DNA of 8,480 bases. Source: Paracoccaceae bacterium. GTDB lineage: Bacteria; Pseudomonadota; Alphaproteobacteria; Rhodobacterales; Rhodobacteraceae. This document shows positions 6,368-8,480 of the stretch, piece after piece. Every line of letters starts with the position of its first letter. Positions within the stretch are counted from its first letter, which is position 1. The stretch spans positions 1 through 8,480 of the forward strand of contig JAPOSK010000292.1 in NCBI GenBank assembly GCA_026709725.1, read 5' to 3'. The translations under genes and the position numbers were made by a program. Under the pieces are notes generated by a model. It did no database searches. It saw only the letters and a list, made by a program, of their open reading frames with translations, and had not been told where the DNA came from.

Positions 6368-7252
6368 TCATTCACCTCTGTCGTCGAGTCTGCGCAGGCG
6401 TTCAATCAGACCTGATGTATCCCAGCGGCCGCCGCCCATGTTCTGGACATCACGATAGAACTGGTCAACGAGGGCTGTTATCGGCAGGCTGACCCCAATC
6501 TCATCGGCAGTTTGCAGGCAGATCCCCAGATCCTTGCGCATCAGATCCACCGCAAAGCCGAAATCAAAGTCTCCGGCAAGCATGGATGCATAGCGGTTTT
6601 CCATTTGCCAGGACCCCGCCGCCCCCTGGCTGATCACCTCGACAAGCGTCTCGCCGTCAAGGCCGGCCTCGACGGCAAAGTTGAGACCCTCAGCCAGACT
6701 CTGGATCAGACCGGCAATACAGATCTGGTTGACCATCTTGGCCAGTTGCCCCGAGGCGGTCGGACCGAGGCGGCGGCAGATGCGGGCATAAGATCCCATT
6801 ACAGGTTCGGCGCGGTCGAAACTGCTGCCCCCGCCTCCACACATAATTGAAAGAACACCGTTTTCCGCACCAGCCTGACCCCCTGAGACGGGTGCATCAA
6901 CGTAACCGATTCCCCGCTCTTCCGCTGTCGCTGCCAGTTCATAGGTAACCTGAGCCGAAACGGTTGAATGATCGACAAATACGGCACCGGCATCCATGCC
7001 CTGAAAGGCACCCTCCACACCGAGGCACACGGAACGCAAATCATCATCATTGCCCACGCAGCACATCACGAACTCCGATTCATCTGCTGCCTTTGCAGGC
7101 GTCCCCGCACTGTGGCCACTGTAATCGTCAAGCCAGGCCTCGGCCCGGGCTGTGGTCCGATTGTAAACTGTCACTGAGTGCCCGCCCTGCGCAAGATGCC
7201 CGGCCATCGGGTACCCCATGACGCCCAGACCAAGAAATGCCACCTTTGCCAT
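6368..7252 (-). CDS. NAD(P)-dependent beta-hydroxyacid dehydrogenase (3-hydroxyisobutyrate dehydrogenase family)
   Basis: The family oxidises or reduces small beta-hydroxyacids or their semialdehydes, such as 3-hydroxyisobutyrate, tartronate semialdehyde or succinic semialdehyde, in the cytoplasm. The 294 residues match the usual length. The Rossmann motif is GLGVMG (8-13), followed by the second strand VTVYNRT (27-33). Asn-Arg there favours NADP over NAD, which is an inference. The substrate-binding signature is DAPVSGGQAGAENG (118-131). The predicted catalytic Lys171 lies in KMVNQ, and a typical RKDLGI helix and DTSGLI end complete the fold. The start at 7252 is chosen because AAGG lies seven bases upstream and the Rossmann strand begins at once. 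A frame opening at 7390 would add 46 residues that look unrelated and would overlap the divergent acylase gene. The exact substrate cannot be read from sequence, and no pathway partner adjoins it. Confidence 0.93.
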   Translation of the reverse strand: MAKVAFLGLGVMGYPMAGHLAQGGHSVTVYNRTTARAEAWLDDYSGHSAGTPAKAADESEFVMCCVGNDDDLRSVCLGVEGAFQGMDAGAVFVDHSTVSAQVTYELAATAEERGIGYVDAPVSGGQAGAENGVLSIMCGGGGSSFDRAEPVMGSYARICRRLGPTASGQLAKMVNQICIAGLIQSLAEGLNFAVEAGLDGETLVEVISQGAAGSWQMENRYASMLAGDFDFGFAVDLMRKDLGICLQTADEIGVSLPITALVDQFYRDVQNMGGGRWDTSGLIERLRRLDDRGE

Positions 7253-7259
7253 ATTCGTG

Positions 7260-7263
7260 CCTT
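7260..7263 (-). promoter_or_regulatory. Ribosome-binding site that decides the dehydrogenase start
   Basis: On the minus strand AAGG (7263-7260) is followed by a seven-base spacer and ATG at 7252. It supports the short form of the protein and leaves a 77-base divergent region (7253-7329) shared with the acylase gene. I found no convincing paired promoter hexamers there for either direction. Confidence 0.5.
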
Positions 7264-7329
7264 GATTGATCACCGGTGGGGCGTTAACTGTCCCCTGTCC
7301 AAGCGGATTCCTAGAGTAACCCCTGCCCA

Positions 7330-8480
7330 ATGTCCAGACTGTTAAAACTGCTTGTTCGCCTGTCGCTGGTCGTGATCGGACTCTTCGCAATCCTGTCAGT
7401 CATTCTCATTGTTCTCATGAAAAGCTCACTCCCCGACTATGATCGGTCTCACCGGGTGACGGGTATTGATGGGCCGGTCGAGATCATCCGCAACAATTAC
7501 AATGTTCCGCACATCTTTGGCACAACGGATGCGGATGCCTATTTCGGGCTTGGATTTGTGCATGCCCAGGACCGCCTCTGGCAGATGATCATAAACCGCC
7601 AGTTTGTCCAGGGCCGCCTTTCGGAAATCTTCGGTGCCCGCACACTGAATGCCGACAAGCTCATGCACAATCTTGAACTCTACCCCCTCGCCAGGGAAAC
7701 GCTCAAGCATCAGGACGCGTACACCCAGACAGCACTTGCGGCCTATGCGGCGGGCGTCAATGCATGGATGAATTATCTCCGTGACAAGCGCTTTGGCCGC
7801 GGTGCGCCCGAATTCTACCTGTTCGATGCCGAACTGCGTCCCTGGACCCCCGTTGACAGCCTCGCTCTTCTCAGTCTCAATGCCTTCGATCTCTCTCCAC
7901 ATCTCAATGAAGAGGTCCTCCGGCACCGCCTGATACAGCGGGTTCCGCTTGAGCGGGCCCGCGAGCTGCTCCCCATCGTCGGCGATCTTGACGCCGACAT
8001 TCTCCCCCTGCAGACCGCAGCGGAGCCCGCACGCACGCACAGGACCCGGTCCGCCGCGCAACAGATGGCCAAATCCGCGGGCAATCCTGTCTCCTGGAAT
8101 GGGATCAGGCAGGATTTGCCTGTCCGCAACCGACTTGGTGCCTCCAATGGCTGGGGAATCCTGCCACAAAATTCCTCGACCGGCGGGGCTTTGCTCGCAA
8201 ATGATCCCCATCTCGGGTTCAGTGCTCCGTCCACATGGATGCTCGCCCGGCTTGAACTCAGCTCCGGCGGTATCATCGGCGCAACAGTCCCCGGCATCCC
8301 GCTGATTCTCCTCGGTCGTTCAGCCAAACTTGCCTGGGGATTGACCTATTCGTATCTTGATGATCAGGATTTGTATTTTGAGAAACTGTATCCGACATCT
8401 TCAGACCGCTACCTGACACCAACCGGATACAAGGACTTTGAACGCCGGGTTTCTGTCATTGCCGTCAAGGATGAGCAGCC
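7330..8480 (+). CDS. Penicillin acylase family Ntn hydrolase (3' end beyond the window)
   Basis: These enzymes are made as one precursor that cuts itself to expose an N-terminal nucleophile, then hydrolyse amide bonds of penicillins, acyl-homoserine lactones or other N-acyl compounds. The 383 residues present are the signal, the A chain and the start of the B chain; about half of a typical precursor is missing. Residues 11-30 form a hydrophobic segment, a signal peptide or membrane anchor, so the enzyme probably acts in the periplasm. FGLGFVHAQDR (72-82) and GRLSEIFG (95-102) mark the A chain. LGASNGWG (269-276) carries the predicted nucleophile Ser272. LLANDPHL (288-295) and DDQDLYFE (344-351) follow, as in the family. 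ATG 7330 is the first start after an in-frame stop. No good ribosome-binding site precedes it; AGAG at 7313-7316 is too distant. The substrate cannot be inferred, and the downstream catalytic Asn lies outside the window. Confidence 0.93.
   Translation, partial: MSRLLKLLVRLSLVVIGLFAILSVILIVLMKSSLPDYDRSHRVTGIDGPVEIIRNNYNVPHIFGTTDADAYFGLGFVHAQDRLWQMIINRQFVQGRLSEIFGARTLNADKLMHNLELYPLARETLKHQDAYTQTALAAYAAGVNAWMNYLRDKRFGRGAPEFYLFDAELRPWTPVDSLALLSLNAFDLSPHLNEEVLRHRLIQRVPLERARELLPIVGDLDADILPLQTAAEPARTHRTRSAAQQMAKSAGNPVSWNGIRQDLPVRNRLGASNGWGILPQNSSTGGALLANDPHLGFSAPSTWMLARLELSSGGIIGATVPGIPLILLGRSAKLAWGLTYSYLDDQDLYFEKLYPTSSDRYLTPTGYKDFERRVSVIAVKDEQ

Noticed and set aside
7281..7297. GGGG...CCCC inverted repeat with a GTTAAC palindrome in the acylase/dehydrogenase gap
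   Set aside because: The stem is four bases around a ten-base loop and the palindrome is a single 6-mer, both expected by chance.
7253..7390. 46-residue N-terminal extension of the dehydrogenase
   Set aside because: The Rossmann strand begins at the 7252 methionine, a ribosome-binding site precedes that codon, and the extension would overlap the acylase gene.

Overview
The window looks like an ordinary chromosomal segment of a moderately GC-rich alphaproteobacterium. I infer this from three things. HemB has the D-x-x-x-D-x-x-x-x-H-G-H-D metal region of the magnesium-type enzymes, and its neighbouring sequence resembles alphaproteobacterial HemB. The Mfd and penicillin-acylase proteins also have the N-terminal sequence style common in that class. 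I see no insertion sequence, phage gene, CRISPR array, tRNA or rRNA. No genus can be named from this sequence alone.

Layout from left to right. Bases 1-200 are non-coding, with a candidate forward promoter near the left edge and a structured element just past the 3' end of mfd. Bases 201-3680 (minus strand) hold a full-length mfd, the transcription-repair coupling factor. A 256-base divergent gap follows. Next, on the plus strand, is a small gene (3937-4311) for a stand-alone protein resembling a PD-(D/E)XK nuclease, then a 251-base gap, then hemB (4563-5579, porphobilinogen synthase), then an exported SYLF/Ysc84-domain protein (5690-6328). A minus-strand NAD(P)-dependent beta-hydroxyacid dehydrogenase (6368-7252) converges on the SYLF gene. 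A penicillin-acylase-type Ntn hydrolase (from 7330, plus strand) diverges from the dehydrogenase and runs off the right edge.

The genes do not form one pathway. Mfd serves DNA repair, HemB tetrapyrrole synthesis, the SYLF protein probably the cell envelope, the dehydrogenase small-molecule catabolism, and the acylase amide hydrolysis outside the cytoplasm. Only mfd and the small nuclease-like gene, which share an upstream region, suggest a functional link, and that is weak.

I found no clear new multi-gene system. The points most worth checking are: (a) non-consensus residues at usually conserved positions of the Mfd motor; (b) the orphan nuclease-like protein with a D...QVK core; (c) a strong ribosome-binding site and 8-codon reading frame overlapping the hemB start, which one fewer T in a T6 run would fuse to hemB; (d) a nested hairpin between hemB and the SYLF gene. 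Several starts are best placed downstream of the longest possible reading frame, and each is explained in its entry.
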